Assembly: GCA_029834535.1 (NCBI GenBank)
Contig: JAQMWT010000224.1
Location: forward strand, 1 to 64,000
From: Chrysophaeum taylorii
Taxonomy: Eukaryota; Sar; Pelagophyceae; Pelagomonadales; Pelagomonadaceae
DNA: 64,000 nucleotides
Direction: 5' to 3'
This document shows, piece after piece, positions 18,717-28,258 of the stretch. The notes beneath the pieces are model-generated. The model saw only the letters and a list, made by a program, of their open reading frames with translations, did no database searches and was not told where the DNA came from. Within the stretch, counting starts at the first letter, position 1. Each line of letters opens with the position of its first letter. The translations under genes were made by a program, and so were the position numbers.

Positions 18717-20496
18717 TGGGCAAATGCAGCCGCCAATCGCACATCAACAGTACCCCATGAGACCACAGCCGCCGCCACAGTTCTCGCAGCCACAACAGCA
18801 GCCGCAATTTTCGCAGCAACAGCAACTGCAGCCGCAGCCGCAATTTTTGCAACAACAACAGCAGCCTCCGCAATATTCGCAGCAACAGCACCCGCAATAT
18901 TCGCAGCAGCAGCAGCAGCATCAGCAGCCACCTTTACCACATTCGCAGCAGCAGCAACAGCAGCAGCAGCAGTCGCAACAAATGTATTCACAGCAGCACC
19001 ACCAGCAACAACCACAATCTGTGGTGCCGGAGCCTTCACCGCAGCAGCCCGTTCCGCGCCAAGACCCTCCTCCAACACCTTTCGCCGAACCGGACACGAG
19101 CGAAACAACAACGGCCAATCAAAGCACTATCGCCTCCGAGCCAACAGCCGTCGACATACCTGATGACTCACCTGTCGACGAGCAAATTGTGGCGGAAAGC
19201 TTAAACGCTACGACCGATCTCTCGTCGCCCATAGATGCGGCGAATGTATCGACGAATGCCTCCAAAGATAAAGGTACCCATCTATCGCCTTCGTCCTCAG
19301 TATTCGGCTGGTCAGTTTCGCGGTTTACCATCTGTGAGCTTGCTGCGCAGGCTTGTCCGCGTGACGAAGAAGGCGTTGACAGCAAAGCGCGCGATCGAGC
19401 CGCAACCCACTCCGCAACCGAAACGGTCCCTATTTCAGCGTCTTTTTTCAAGATCTGAGCCGAAATACCCGGCGCTCAAGTCTGCTCCCGAGCCGCCCCT
19501 CGCTCCAAAATCCAGGAGACGGTGGTTCGGACGCCATAAGCTTGTGGAGCCGGCCAATACGACGATAAAGGCAGAGCCGGCGCCAGTACCTTCGAAGCAA
19601 ACAGGGTGGCGATTTTTCGGCTCAAAGCGCAGCTCGATCGCAGTTGCGAACGAGAGTGTCAGCGATTTGTCGACGCGAGCTCCTCCGAACGAAACGAGCG
19701 CCGACCAGCAACCGCGACGGAGCAAGGATGACGCGCGCAAGCTACAAAGAGAGCTTGAGGCGCTCCAACGCCAGCGCGACGACGCGGTGGCGGTGAGCTC
19801 ATTTATTTATTTATTCAACAAAGCCCGTAAGGTCGGTGCAGGCTTCCGCAAAGCAGAGCGCCTTGGTCGACGAGCTGCGAAAGTCTGCCGAGCGTGCCGC
19901 GCGAGAAGCTTCCGAACTGTGCGTCTTCATCGAAAGTCTCGTCTTCAAACTGTCGCAGGCGAGAGAGAGTCGCCGATTCCGATGCCGAGGTCGCCAACTT
20001 ACGCAGAAGCTTTGCGCAATGCGACGTGCGCGCGCCCGTCAAGAGCGAAGTGTTGGCCGAGAGCAAAATACCTGACGAGAGCGAAGTGCAGACGCCACCG
20101 TCTGTTGTCGAAGTGCCGGTAGGTCGTGCTGTGAGGTACTACTTGCTAACTGCGTTCAGGCGGAGGCCATAGCTGCTGCCGTGCTCGAAGTACCGGTGAG
20201 CTCTTAGTTTCCGCTAAGATGATGCGTTGCAGGCGGAGGCGGCTGTGGCCGGCATTCTCGATGCCAAGGCACAACAGCAAAACCAGGTCAGCACTGGGCA
20301 TTTTTGCTGCTTAGTCTTTTGACAGGCTGTTAAACAGACGCGAACACGACTTCGACGTACGCTCCGCGTCACTTTCGTGGTCGTCGCGTCTACCGTTGTC
20401 ACGGCAGCCATCGCCATCGGTGCACGTTTCCTGGCCGTTAGCCAATGGCGGCCCTCGCGCCCGTTGGCCCTTTGGCGCCCCTCTCGCCCGTTCTGA
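18328..20496 (+). CDS. WW-domain, poly-Q, tail-anchored coiled-coil protein, seven exons
   Basis: ATG 18328 begins a signal-like segment (MVAAVTLLLARQAVGES). A WW domain follows (WDAVWDMRAGRPYYVERVTG then TAW, about residues 53-76), then some 150 residues dominated by Gln with Pro/Ser. Six short introns keep the frame open: 19311-19350, 19793-19841, 19919-19958, 20119-20159, 20196-20232 and 20287-20325 (37-49 nt; donors GTCAGT, GTGAGC, GTGCGT, GTAGGT, GTGAGC, GTCAGC). Downstream exons encode basic and coiled-coil segments (ARKLQRELEALQRQRDDAVA), two short exons that both begin AEA, and a C-terminal hydrophobic helix (VTFVVVASTVVTAAIAIGAR) before a short basic tail. WW domains bind Pro-rich peptides. 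No whole-length family recognised. Confidence 0.75.
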
Positions 20497-20582
20497 TTGA
20501 AATTGCAGAGGCTCCCTTCTTCCTCCTTCGCCGTTGCCGCGCTTCATGAACGCATGCTCACCCTTTTCTATGAAACAACAGG

Positions 20583-20660
20583 CGCATCCGTTCAGCAGTC
20601 CAGAGGAGTGGGCCACCGGATGCGTCCGTTCAGCAGTCCAGAGGAGTGGACCACCGGATG
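20583..20660 (+). repeat. Two tandem copies of a 39-40 bp unit
   Basis: The unit containing CCGTTCAGCAGTCCAGAGGA then GTGG(G/A)CCACCGGAT occurs twice in a row with two or three differences. It lies just 3' of the WW gene. Recent local duplication; no function inferred. Confidence 0.75.
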
Positions 20661-20800
20661 TGTCCAATAGAATACGCGTGGAAGGTCACGTCTGTATGCG
20701 AACTAGAATGCGTGGCTACATGCCGTCTGCACATGTGGAGCGAATCTGGCGCAAGTCCCGGTCGAAGTCCATCGGCGTTGGCCCCAGTGGTTAATTACTG

Positions 20801-21238
20801 ATGAAGACGAAGCAACCTACGGGCGGCGCCGAGCCAGGCGGATACCTAACTATCAAGCACCACATCCGTACCCAGGGAGAGAGAGGGCGAAAGCATGAAT
20901 CGCGTCACGATTTGAGTATTGTCTCGTCAAGAAGGGCGGCCTCGCTCCAAAAACTGCTCAAGGGCCAGCGCGAGCTAAAGTGGTTTGTCGATGTGCGTAT
21001 TTTGGTGCTCGGAATCAACTTCCTGCGGTCCTTGTGCTGCTCCAATCCCCAGACTCAGACTCCGCATGCTAATCAGCGACCCACCCGTGAGTCTAGAGAA
21101 CGCGGGGGGGGGGGTCTCGAATTCGAGTGCCGCGTTTTGTCGCAGCGATGCTGTGTTTGCGTGGCAGCAGCCACGCTGGTTCGCGCCATGGCGATCGACG
21201 GCGACAGCGACGCTCGCTTGGCAGGAGCGCCTAAGTGA
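20801..21238 (+). CDS. Possible uncharacterised gene, structure unresolved
   Basis: The frame from an ATG at 20801 reads AEPGGYLTIKHHIRTQGERG and RAASLQKLLKGQRELKWFVD. Two candidate introns follow: 60 nt with donor GTGCGT after the Asp of WFVD, and 59 nt from GTGAGT near 21087. Another frame (SDAVFAWQQPRWFAPWRSTA, about 21150-21210) also looks protein-like. Which exons belong together is unclear, and no family is recognised. It may be a short gene or the decayed remains of one. Confidence 0.25.
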   Translation: MKTKQPTGGAEPGGYLTIKHHIRTQGERGRKHESRHDLSIVSSRRAASLQKLLKGQRELKWFVDVRILVLGINFLRSLCCSNPQTQTPHANQRPTRESRERGGGGLEFECRVLSQRCCVCVAAATLVRAMAIDGDSDARLAGAPK

Positions 21239-21436
21239 AGATCCTGAGGCTGCTGGTTTAATTAAGCCAACAAAGGCCACTTACCGACCACCGCAGTCCT
21301 CCCTTTGTGGTCCCGAGAGGGGTTCCAACAACGGGTGTCGGATGAGATGGCCTGTGTGGCGGTGCCGGCACCACACTCAAAAAAAGGAGGGCAAGTAACC
21401 ATGCTCGGATATTAGATAACCCATGTATTTTGGGTG

Positions 21437-22030
21437 ATGTGGCGCCTGAGCATCGGTATCGCTGCGGCAATCGGCGTCGCGTGGACCGTAAGTGTCGCCG
21501 TCGTTGATTTATCCGCGCACTCGAGATGCGTTGACCCGTCGGCGGGACCCGTGCTGCGCGGCGTCGACGTCGTCGCGTACCGGTCGCTCGACGCCGGAGC
21601 CAACGCGACTCTCGGGTCGGCCGAATTCAAAGCCGACTTTAAAGGCTACGAATTCTGGTTTTCGACGCTGGAGAACCACGCGCTCTTTGTCGAAACACCC
21701 GACCGTTACGCACCTTCATTCGGCGGGTTCTGCGGTTATGGAATTGCAGACGAACTTTTTTGGACGAAGGAAACGCTGGGCCCCGACGCTAATCCTAATG
21801 TCTGGGCGATTGTCGACGACAGGCTTCTGGTCTTTATGTACTGCACCCCCGAACACAACTTTTTCGCGAAAAATGTCTCGGAGGAGCTTCGAAGAGCCGA
21901 TGATATCTGGTCCACCTGGTGGCCCAAACAGGACGCCTTTAACACCAACTGCTTCTGGGATTCGAGGGTTCACGGCACCCCTTACGACCATACCCGCCTC
22001 GACTGCGTCTACCCCGAGCTTTATTTATGA
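21437..22030 (+). CDS. Secreted or membrane YHS-domain protein
   Basis: A 197-residue single-exon protein. The N-terminus (LSIGIAAAIGVAWTVSVAVV) is a signal peptide or anchor. The next 90 residues are a YHS domain of the stand-alone type: VLRGVDVVAYRS, GSAEFKADFKGYEFWFST, LENHALFVETPDRYAP, FGGFCGYG. These are copper or heavy-metal-associated modules in some proteins; in bacterial secreted relatives the role is unclear. The C-terminal half is Trp- and Cys-containing (WSTWWPKQDAF, FWDSRVHG) and not assigned. The ATG at 21437 precedes the hydrophobic stretch. Confidence 0.8.
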   Translation: MWRLSIGIAAAIGVAWTVSVAVVDLSAHSRCVDPSAGPVLRGVDVVAYRSLDAGANATLGSAEFKADFKGYEFWFSTLENHALFVETPDRYAPSFGGFCGYGIADELFWTKETLGPDANPNVWAIVDDRLLVFMYCTPEHNFFAKNVSEELRRADDIWSTWWPKQDAFNTNCFWDSRVHGTPYDHTRLDCVYPELYL

Positions 22031-23003
22031 TATACCATGTGTAGTGCGAAGAAAAGAGAGCAGCACGGCGGTACCATCGTCGAAATGCGGAATTGCGGAG
22101 AGAGAAAGCGAGAATCTTGAACCGCGCACTCGTGCGGTTGGCTGGTTGATCACGAGGGAGGAAAGCCGCTGTAACATTGTGTGATGAGGGAGAGCGGAAA
22201 CGAGCACACTCGCGTATCTACTACCAACACCGTTTCTGTTCACTGAGCCGTTCTCTTCGCGAGGACAAAAAAAAAGAGCAGAGCCCAAAATGGCGGGGGA
22301 GGTTTTTTTACTATAGAGCCGACTGCGAAATGCGGGAGTTGATGAGAGCGCGGACTTACTTACTCGAATACATACATAAGCGCAGGCCAGGGACTAATAA
22401 TAAAAAAGCCGATCGTGCTCGATGATGTGCGTGGCAACCCGGTCGAAGGCGTCGGGCTAGCGCGCCGCCAAGCTGTAAATGCGGAGGTAACGGCAGCGTG
22501 GATTTTATTCGTTACCCACAAAATGTGCACGAGTGCGGGCCTTGTGGTAAGTACAGATCGTGCTCTATCTCTGCCGGGTTCCAAGAAGAGGTCGCGATAT
22601 CGCGCCACCCGGAATCCTAGAGTTCTCATTTTTTTAACGCTTTCTCGCTTCGAGCGCGTCGTCGTCCAGTCGAGTTTCCTTGCGGTCGCGTTGGCGCCGG
22701 CGGCGTTCGCACTCTGCGTCCTGGACTCGACGCCGTGCGTCCTCACGAGGTCCTCGCCTGCCACATCACGGCGAGGGGCACCGGGCCGCAATCCTATAAA
22801 ACAACAAACCCAGTGCACTCTAGATGTGCCGCTATGGCCGCTATGTCAGCCATTTCCCAGAGCAGCTGCCCCCGACCATAATACCGTCGCCGGAACCGGA
22901 CCACTTCTCGACATCCTCGCCATTCACAGGTGAGTGACTGACTGACTGACTGACGGACTATGCTAGCAGCCTGTCGCGGAAACACGAACGCGATTTAAGC
23001 AGC
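22031..23003. other. Gene-poor interval with (GACT)n
   Basis: A plus-strand open frame (22415-22933) and a minus-strand one (22360-22818) overlap almost completely and neither shows a family motif. A (GACT)n tract lies at about 22934-22953, close to the 3' end of the rhomboid gene. Nothing else is supportable. Confidence 0.4.
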
Positions 23004-23645
23004 TTAGTCGATGTTCCGGGATGATCGGTCGATGATGCGCAACAAAAGAACGAGAAAAGCGCCAGCCGCGGCGCCGGCGATGTGGGCGACGTGGTTGACG
23101 CCGGGGATTCCGCCCATCGCTGCCGTCTTCATCTCTGAAAGTACGCGACTAACCACGAAGTCGCCCAAAACTAGAAGCTCGGTTACTTTTCGCCATTCCA
23201 AGCTCCGCACGCTCAGCACCGACACTGCAAAAAGGCCGTAGACGCTCCCCGAGGCCCCGAGACTGATGGTAGCCCGCGGGAGGATGGCCAACGACGCGAG
23301 ATTCGCCAGAATTCCGCAGAATGCGTACGCAACGAGCAAACCATTGGGACCCCAGTCGTCTTCGACCGACCGGCCGAACAGCAACAGCAAAAACAGATTT
23401 CCCGAGAGGTGGGACCGCGTGCTGTGGCAAAAGCACGCGGTCAACGGCTGATAGGCTCGGAACGCGGCGTGGTTTAGGTAAAGGCTGTGGAGCGGGGTCA
23501 CCTTATCGGCCATAAAAATGCCGAAATTCGCGGCGAGAAGACCGTAGACGGCGGTGCTTTGTTTTGGAGGTTTGGCCGGCAGGCGCGTGGGGCTTACCGG
23601 CGACTGCAACGCGAGGGTCGTGCCGATGACGCTCACCAAAAACAT
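23004..23645 (-). CDS. Rhomboid-family intramembrane serine protease
   Basis: A 213-residue single-exon polytopic protein. The catalytic Ser lies in GASGSVYGLF (Ser132) and the catalytic His in NHVAHIAGAAAG (His188), the Ser-His dyad of rhomboid proteases, which cut transmembrane segments. Other landmarks are HLSGNLFLLLLFG in the helix that normally carries the HxxxN element, and several hydrophobic segments. The N-terminus (MFLVSVIGTTLALQSPVSP) is signal-like, so a secretory or plastid envelope location is possible but unproven. ATG at 23645; divergent from eS12, with 107 bp between the start codons. Confidence 0.88.
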   Translation of the reverse strand: MFLVSVIGTTLALQSPVSPTRLPAKPPKQSTAVYGLLAANFGIFMADKVTPLHSLYLNHAAFRAYQPLTACFCHSTRSHLSGNLFLLLLFGRSVEDDWGPNGLLVAYAFCGILANLASLAILPRATISLGASGSVYGLFAVSVLSVRSLEWRKVTELLVLGDFVVSRVLSEMKTAAMGGIPGVNHVAHIAGAAAGAFLVLLLRIIDRSSRNID

Positions 23646-23752
23646 CAGCTACAATGAAGGGTTTAGGAGAAATAAATGAAAAGCACGACCCGGGGGTTAC
23701 TATTTTCGCGGCCCCATCCAACAAAAATCGGCGACCAATTTCGCTGATCGAG

Positions 23753-24193
23753 ATGGCCGAGGAAGAAGATGTTCCGATGGAAGAGGGCGAAGGCGGCGCC
23801 GAGGTGGAAGTGCAAGAAATGTCCGTGCTGGACGCGCTGAAGCAAGTGCTGAAGAAGGCGCTGATCCACGGCGGGCTGCGGCGCGGACTGCGAGAGGTCG
23901 CTAAAGCTCTGGATTCTCGCGAAGCTAAGCTGTGCTGCCTCGCAAAGGATTGCGACAATGCCGAATATTCGCGGCTCGTGCGCGCGCTCTGCGACGAGGG
24001 TGGGGTGGACCTCATCGTCGTCGACGAGGGTAAACAACTCGGGGAGTGGGCTGGCCTCTGCAAGATCGACAAGGACGGCGAGGCTACGAAGGTCGTCCGC
24101 TGCTCGGCGGCCGCCGTTGTCGAGTTCGGCGAGGACACGCAAGCCCTTGCTGTCCTCCTTAACTACCTCAAGAACCAGCGAGCAGATGCATGA
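23753..24193 (+). CDS. RPS12: 40S ribosomal protein eS12
   Basis: A 146-residue single-exon protein of the L7Ae/eS12 family. After an acidic N-terminus (MAEEEDVPMEEGEGG) come the family blocks ALKQVLKKALIHGGLRRGLR, EVAKALD, LCCLAKDCDN, LVRALCDEGGVDLIVVD, GKQLGEWAGLCKID and KVVRCSAAAVVEFGEDTQAL. It belongs to the small-subunit beak. An in-frame ATG at 23654 would add 33 residues. I prefer 23753 because eukaryotic eS12 starts with MAE plus an acidic stretch and this gives the normal length. Shares its upstream region with the rhomboid gene. Confidence 0.96.
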   Translation: MAEEEDVPMEEGEGGAEVEVQEMSVLDALKQVLKKALIHGGLRRGLREVAKALDSREAKLCCLAKDCDNAEYSRLVRALCDEGGVDLIVVDEGKQLGEWAGLCKIDKDGEATKVVRCSAAAVVEFGEDTQALAVLLNYLKNQRADA

Positions 24194-24370
24194 TTTGCGC
24201 CAGCCACTCTCTCTCTCCTCCTTGTAGATGATTACGCCTTCGTCACAGCAAGCTGGTGGATTATGGACGATCAGAGATGTAACATTCTCCAACCACGAAG
24301 AAGAGGTGGCCCATCCATCTCAATTATAATTATTCTTATTGTGATTGCAAGGACATCGTCATTTTTTTTG

Positions 24371-25330
24371 TCATCCTTTTGTTGTCGAGCTGTTATTTCT
24401 GCGCTTCTTTGCAGCAGAAGACGATGAGGTGTCGCCGTGGACTTTGACCCAAAACGTGTTCTGATCTTGGTAGTCCGACGGGGTGGAGCCCATGTTGTTC
24501 TTCATTGAGAGCGGCTTTTCACTCTTCGAGATGAGCTTGGTGCAGACGGCGACGTGGCCGTGCTGCGCTGCGAGGTGGAGAGGTGTCATTCCCGCCTTGT
24601 CGATCGCCCTCACGTCGGCGCCGCGCTTGAGCAGGGCGAGGACGCAGTCGAGGCGGCCCTTGGCTGCGGCCCAGTGGAGTCCTGTACGGCCGCGGTCGGT
24701 CACCGCGCCGATGTCAGCGCCGAGCGCGAGAAGGCGGTCCATAACCTTGAGGTGGCCGTTTGCGGCAGCGCAAACGAACGGGGTCCAGCCCTGCTTGTCC
24801 TTGACGTCGACCGTGGTCCCGGCGCGGAGGACTTCGAGGTTGACGCACTCGAGGTGGCCGCCCATAGCGGCGTAGTGTAGCGCCGTGTACCCCAACCCGT
24901 CGCAGCCGCGTGGGTCGCAGCCCCGTCGTATCAAGTCGCGTACAGCCTCGACATCGCCTCTTACCGCTGCTTTTCGGAGGCGACTGCCATAGCTATCGTC
25001 GCGCGCGACCACTCGCGCGTACAAGTCCAGCCATTCTTCCAGCGACACGCGTTCGGAGCAGTTGTCGACGTGCTTGGCAACGAGCCTGTCCCACTGGTCG
25101 GCGTCAAAGGCCAGGCCGAGCTCCCCAAGCATCGCCTGGATTCTGTCGCGAGGCACCACCTCATCTTGGGCGTCGAACACTCGCTTCGCCGCCGCGAGGC
25201 TCTCCGTGTCAAGCGCCGCTGGATCTTCGGGATCCTCGAGGCCCGGCGAGTCATTGATGACCTTCTCGACCTCGGGCACTGGATACAGTAGTTGCTTCTG
25301 CGCCTCGGTCGTCGCCTTTCCCGCACCCAT
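24371..25330 (-). CDS. Ankyrin-repeat protein with EF-hand-like N-terminal region
   Basis: A 319-residue single-exon protein. Residues 45-110 look like a pair of EF-hand helices (AAKRVFDAQDEVVPRDRIQA; NCSERVSLEEWLDLY), with weak calcium loops. From about residue 115 there are four to five ankyrin repeats: GYTALHYAAMGGHLECV, GWTPFVCAAANGHLKVMDRL, GRTGLHWAAAKGRLDCVLAL, GMTPLHLAAQHGHVAVCTKL. The C-terminus is basic and Ser-rich (AAKKRRNNSS), possibly a nuclear signal. Ankyrin arrays are protein-binding scaffolds; no partner can be named. ATG at 25330. The next gene (25417) is divergent, 86 bp away. Confidence 0.85.
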   Translation of the reverse strand: MGAGKATTEAQKQLLYPVPEVEKVINDSPGLEDPEDPAALDTESLAAAKRVFDAQDEVVPRDRIQAMLGELGLAFDADQWDRLVAKHVDNCSERVSLEEWLDLYARVVARDDSYGSRLRKAAVRGDVEAVRDLIRRGCDPRGCDGLGYTALHYAAMGGHLECVNLEVLRAGTTVDVKDKQGWTPFVCAAANGHLKVMDRLLALGADIGAVTDRGRTGLHWAAAKGRLDCVLALLKRGADVRAIDKAGMTPLHLAAQHGHVAVCTKLISKSEKPLSMKNNMGSTPSDYQDQNTFWVKVHGDTSSSSAAKKRRNNSSTTKG

Positions 25331-25416
25331 GCTTACTTACTTCTTCACAAAATCATCTCGTATCATACACGTATCATATATCAAGGTAGGGTTAGCGTGT
25401 TTTGGAGGAGGAGGAG

Positions 25417-26342
25417 ATGCTTTCTGTAGTGGCATTGTTCGTCGCCGCCGCCGCCGTGCTGCGGCCATCGGTTCGAGACGTGTCGATGCGAAGCATGGAG
25501 ATCGAGGACCTCGAGGCCCTCGAAGCGGAATTCCTGCGCGGGGGGCGGCACATGCCGTAGGTGTCTATCTCTCCCGTCGATGGGGTTGCCGAGTGACTGC
25601 TTGTCTCAAGGCCGCGCCTCGGGAGCGAGTGCGGCTCGTACCGTTGGACGCAGGACGCGACGCACATCCACGTGGTGCGTTGTCGTTGAGTCTCTCAACA
25701 TTTCGCAGCAGACGGTGCCGCTGCCGAGCCGACCGCCGCATTCGGACGTTTCGCTCGTCGTCGCCCCTACGGAGTTTGGCGTCGAAGTCATATTTCCCAC
25801 GCGCGAGTTTGAGGGTGTCCGCGGCGCCTTGGGCGGCGCCGTCGATACCACCAAGACAAAGTGGCACGTCGAAGACGACCCTTTCCAAGGTAATTGTGGC
25901 GACCGTTACGAATAAGAGAGACTCGCGCGTCGCAGGACCTCGGGTGCGCGCGGCGATCCGCAAGGAGCGCGATCACGAAATGTGGCGCGTCTTCCTCGTT
26001 GGCGAGGAGCACGCCCCGACCGTCCAGTTCGCCGGCACTTGCCGAGTCACCGGCGCTCGCTTCAAGCAACATCGCCACACGTTCGACCTCGAGTTTGACC
26101 TCCCCGCGGACGTCGTCGAGGACCCCGACCGCCTCCGCGTGGACGTCACGCCCACGTCCTTTCTCGTCGACATCCCGGACGATCCAACGTGGCTGCCCCG
26201 GAGAGCTCAGCTCCGCGGGAGGGTTGTTCCCGAAGATACCGTCTGGCTCGTCGACCCTCCCACGAGGACCCTCGACCTCGCCCTGCGCAAGACAACAGCC
26301 GTCACCTGGTGGCCTGGCCTCGCGGACGAGGGTTTTTTTTAA
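25417..26342 (+). CDS. Tandem CS-domain (p23/NudC-like) protein, four exons
   Basis: ATG 25417 starts a hydrophobic leader (MLSVVALFVAAAAVLRP). Three short introns, 25557-25610, 25675-25708 and 25890-25935 (54, 34 and 46 nt; donors GTAGGT, GTGCGT, GTAATT), join four exons in frame. The first CS domain begins YRWTQDATHIHV and continues VSLVVAPTEFGVEVIFPTRE to TKWHVEDD. A second CS-like domain follows: HTFDLEFDLPADV, LRVDVTPTSFLVDIP, LRGRVVPEDTVWLVD and LALRKTTAVTWWPGL. CS domains occur in Hsp90 co-chaperones (p23, Sgt1) and NudC. The hydrophobic leader suggests an organelle or secretory form. No introns appear in the last 400 bp. Confidence 0.75.
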
Positions 26343-26378
26343 CGACGCACTGACAACGCCCCGAAGAAGATAAAATAG

Positions 26379-27392
26379 ATGGGAAACAAGTGCCCGAAAA
26401 AGACGTGCCAGGAGAAAAAATATGCGACGACGGCGACGCCTGAGCTAGCCTGGCCGGGCGAGACAACGGGTCTGCTCGACTGTTGGTGCCTCGGCGAGGA
26501 GCGGGCGGCCGTCGCGTGCCTCGATGGCCGCGTCGTTGTCGTCGACACGACGAAAGGGACGTGTTGCGAGGTCGGTCGCCACGAGGCCGCGGTGAACTGC
26601 GTCGTCGCGTGCCGCGGCACAATCTACACGTGTTCGCGCGACCGAAGCATCGGGGTCTGGGGCGCGACCGCGCGGCGCTTGGAGGGCCACGAACTCAACG
26701 CGAGCGCCGTAGCGGCTACCGAGCGCATCGTCGCGTCCGGTTCGCGCGACGCAACGGTGCGGACCTGGGACCCGGAGCGTGGCGCCCAACTCTCGATGTC
26801 TCGTATCCCGCGCAATCTCGTCACGTGTCTGCGATGGATTCCACGGTCGTCGAGCTTCGCGCAGGGAAGCGAGGACCTCCACCTCCGAGTCTGGGACAGC
26901 CGACGCGCTCGCACACCCGTGCAAACGATGGGAGGCTACGAGTTTTTCCCGTTGTGCGTGGACGCTACGGAGCACTTATTGGCGACCGGCTCCAAGGGCT
27001 TTGACGGGAAAGGTGCCGAGCTGCGGGTGTGGGATAGGCGCGCGACGAGGGTCCCGACGCACATCCTCTCGGGCCATCAGCAAGACACCACAGGCTGCGC
27101 CTTCCTCCCCTTTGCTGGAGAAAATGACACCAACCCCACCGAAAGGTGTGTGGTCACCGCCTCCAAGGACCGTTCCATCAAAATATGGGACCTCAGTAAA
27201 GATAACGCGGATCGACCGATAATAAACGACCTAAAGCTGGCCGACGCGGGCATGTATACCGGCCTCGCCGTCGCCCCCGACCGCACCAACCTGAAAGCAG
27301 TCACGTCGACCTTCCAAGGTGGCCTCGCCTGCTTCGACCACGCTTGGGGCCTGATCGCGGTGGTCCCACCTACCCCTGCAGACGATCGATAA
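26379..27392 (+). CDS. WD40-repeat protein, N-myristoylation-type start
   Basis: A 337-residue single-exon beta-propeller. About six to seven WD repeats are visible, e.g. GTIYTCSRDRSIGVWG, RIVASGSRDATVRTWDPERG, SSSFAQGSEDLHLRVWDSRR and RCVVTASKDRSIKIWDLS. The N-terminus MGNKCPKKTC fits a myristoylated Gly2 with nearby palmitoylatable cysteines, which would place it on a membrane. Overall layout resembles WDR31-like proteins, but WD40 paralogues are hard to tell apart by eye. The start lies 36 bp after the stop of the CS gene on the same strand. Confidence 0.82.
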   Translation: MGNKCPKKTCQEKKYATTATPELAWPGETTGLLDCWCLGEERAAVACLDGRVVVVDTTKGTCCEVGRHEAAVNCVVACRGTIYTCSRDRSIGVWGATARRLEGHELNASAVAATERIVASGSRDATVRTWDPERGAQLSMSRIPRNLVTCLRWIPRSSSFAQGSEDLHLRVWDSRRARTPVQTMGGYEFFPLCVDATEHLLATGSKGFDGKGAELRVWDRRATRVPTHILSGHQQDTTGCAFLPFAGENDTNPTERCVVTASKDRSIKIWDLSKDNADRPIINDLKLADAGMYTGLAVAPDRTNLKAVTSTFQGGLACFDHAWGLIAVVPPTPADDR

Positions 27393-27466
27393 TAACGGCG
27401 GTGATATATATATTACACCGTCTGTGCAGAGACAAGCACGAACACGGGCATGTCCACCAGCTGCTC

Positions 27467-28258
27467 CTAATAGTCCGCAGAGGAGGAGTGCGCCGTGATA
27501 ATCGTGTCGACGAGGCACGTGGTCTCTTCCCCGCACGCCACGATCTCGAACTCGTGGGCCGCCGCTTCGGTCTCGACGACGTAGAGGAGCTGCCTCGCGA
27601 CCTCCGCTGAGAACGCCCCGTCCGCGCCGGCTTTCACGACCTCGAAGAGCGTCGAAGCATCGCGCAAACTTTCGACGAGAAGCCTCGTCGGCGCGCGCAT
27701 ATTACTGAGGGCCTCCTGCATCGCGAGGCACTCGAGGAGGCCGTCCTTGCCAAAGCGCTCGGTCATGCGCCCTAGGTAAGGCGCTAGGTATGCCACCCCC
27801 AACGCCGCCGCCGCAATGGCCTGGGTTCTCGAGTAACACGCCGTCATGCAGAGGCGAATGCCGTCATCGCGCCCCCGAAGCCTGTGCGCGGCCGTGATCC
27901 CGGCCTTTGTCAGCGGCAGCTTGATCACCAAGGACTGCGCCCCGCTTGCGTCCAACAGCTTTGCCGCGTTCGCCTCGAGCGAGTCGGCCGAACCCCCCCA
28001 CGAATGACACATGACCTCCCTGATAGGATATTCTTCGAGGGCGCGAAAGACGAGTTTGGAAATCGAGGACACTTCGCATTTTACCTTTGCTTTCTGAAGA
28101 ATTAGCGGGTTCGTCGTGACACCGTGAAAGATACCCGTTGGCAGCAGATCGGCCCACGTCTCGGGGCTCGCATCATCCAGAAATATGCGTGAAGGCAACA
28201 TGCAAAGCGCCAGCCCCAGCTGACAGGAGACAGCGACCAGGATCAAGCCAAGGCTCAT
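27467..28258 (-). CDS. Transaldolase / fructose-6-phosphate aldolase family protein with signal peptide
   Basis: A 263-residue TIM-barrel protein of the small transaldolase (TalC/FSA-like) type. Landmarks: RIFLDDASPETWADLLPTGI, HGVTTNPLIL (the conserved TTNP), LVIKLPLTKAGITAAHRL with the Lys of VIKLP expected to form the Schiff base, YSRTQAIAAAALGVAYLAPY and LGRMTERFG. Transaldolases move dihydroxyacetone units between sugar phosphates in the pentose phosphate pathway. The N-terminus (LGLILVAVSCQLGLALCMLP) is a clear signal peptide, so a plastid (bipartite import) or secretory location is inferred. ATG at 28258 chosen. Convergent with the WD40 gene, stops 74 bp apart. Confidence 0.85.
   Translation of the reverse strand: MSLGLILVAVSCQLGLALCMLPSRIFLDDASPETWADLLPTGIFHGVTTNPLILQKAKVKCEVSSISKLVFRALEEYPIREVMCHSWGGSADSLEANAAKLLDASGAQSLVIKLPLTKAGITAAHRLRGRDDGIRLCMTACYSRTQAIAAAALGVAYLAPYLGRMTERFGKDGLLECLAMQEALSNMRAPTRLLVESLRDASTLFEVVKAGADGAFSAEVARQLLYVVETEAAAHEFEIVACGEETTCLVDTIITAHSSSADY

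Noticed and set aside
18448-19118. Leu/Val/Ala-rich minus-strand and Ala/Thr-rich plus-strand open frames
   Set aside because: They are other-frame readings of the CAG/CAA repeat that encodes the poly-Q segment of the WW protein.
22360-22933. Overlapping open frames of 150-170 codons on both strands
   Set aside because: No motif, no consensus start context and mutual overlap; GC-rich chance frames are the simpler explanation.
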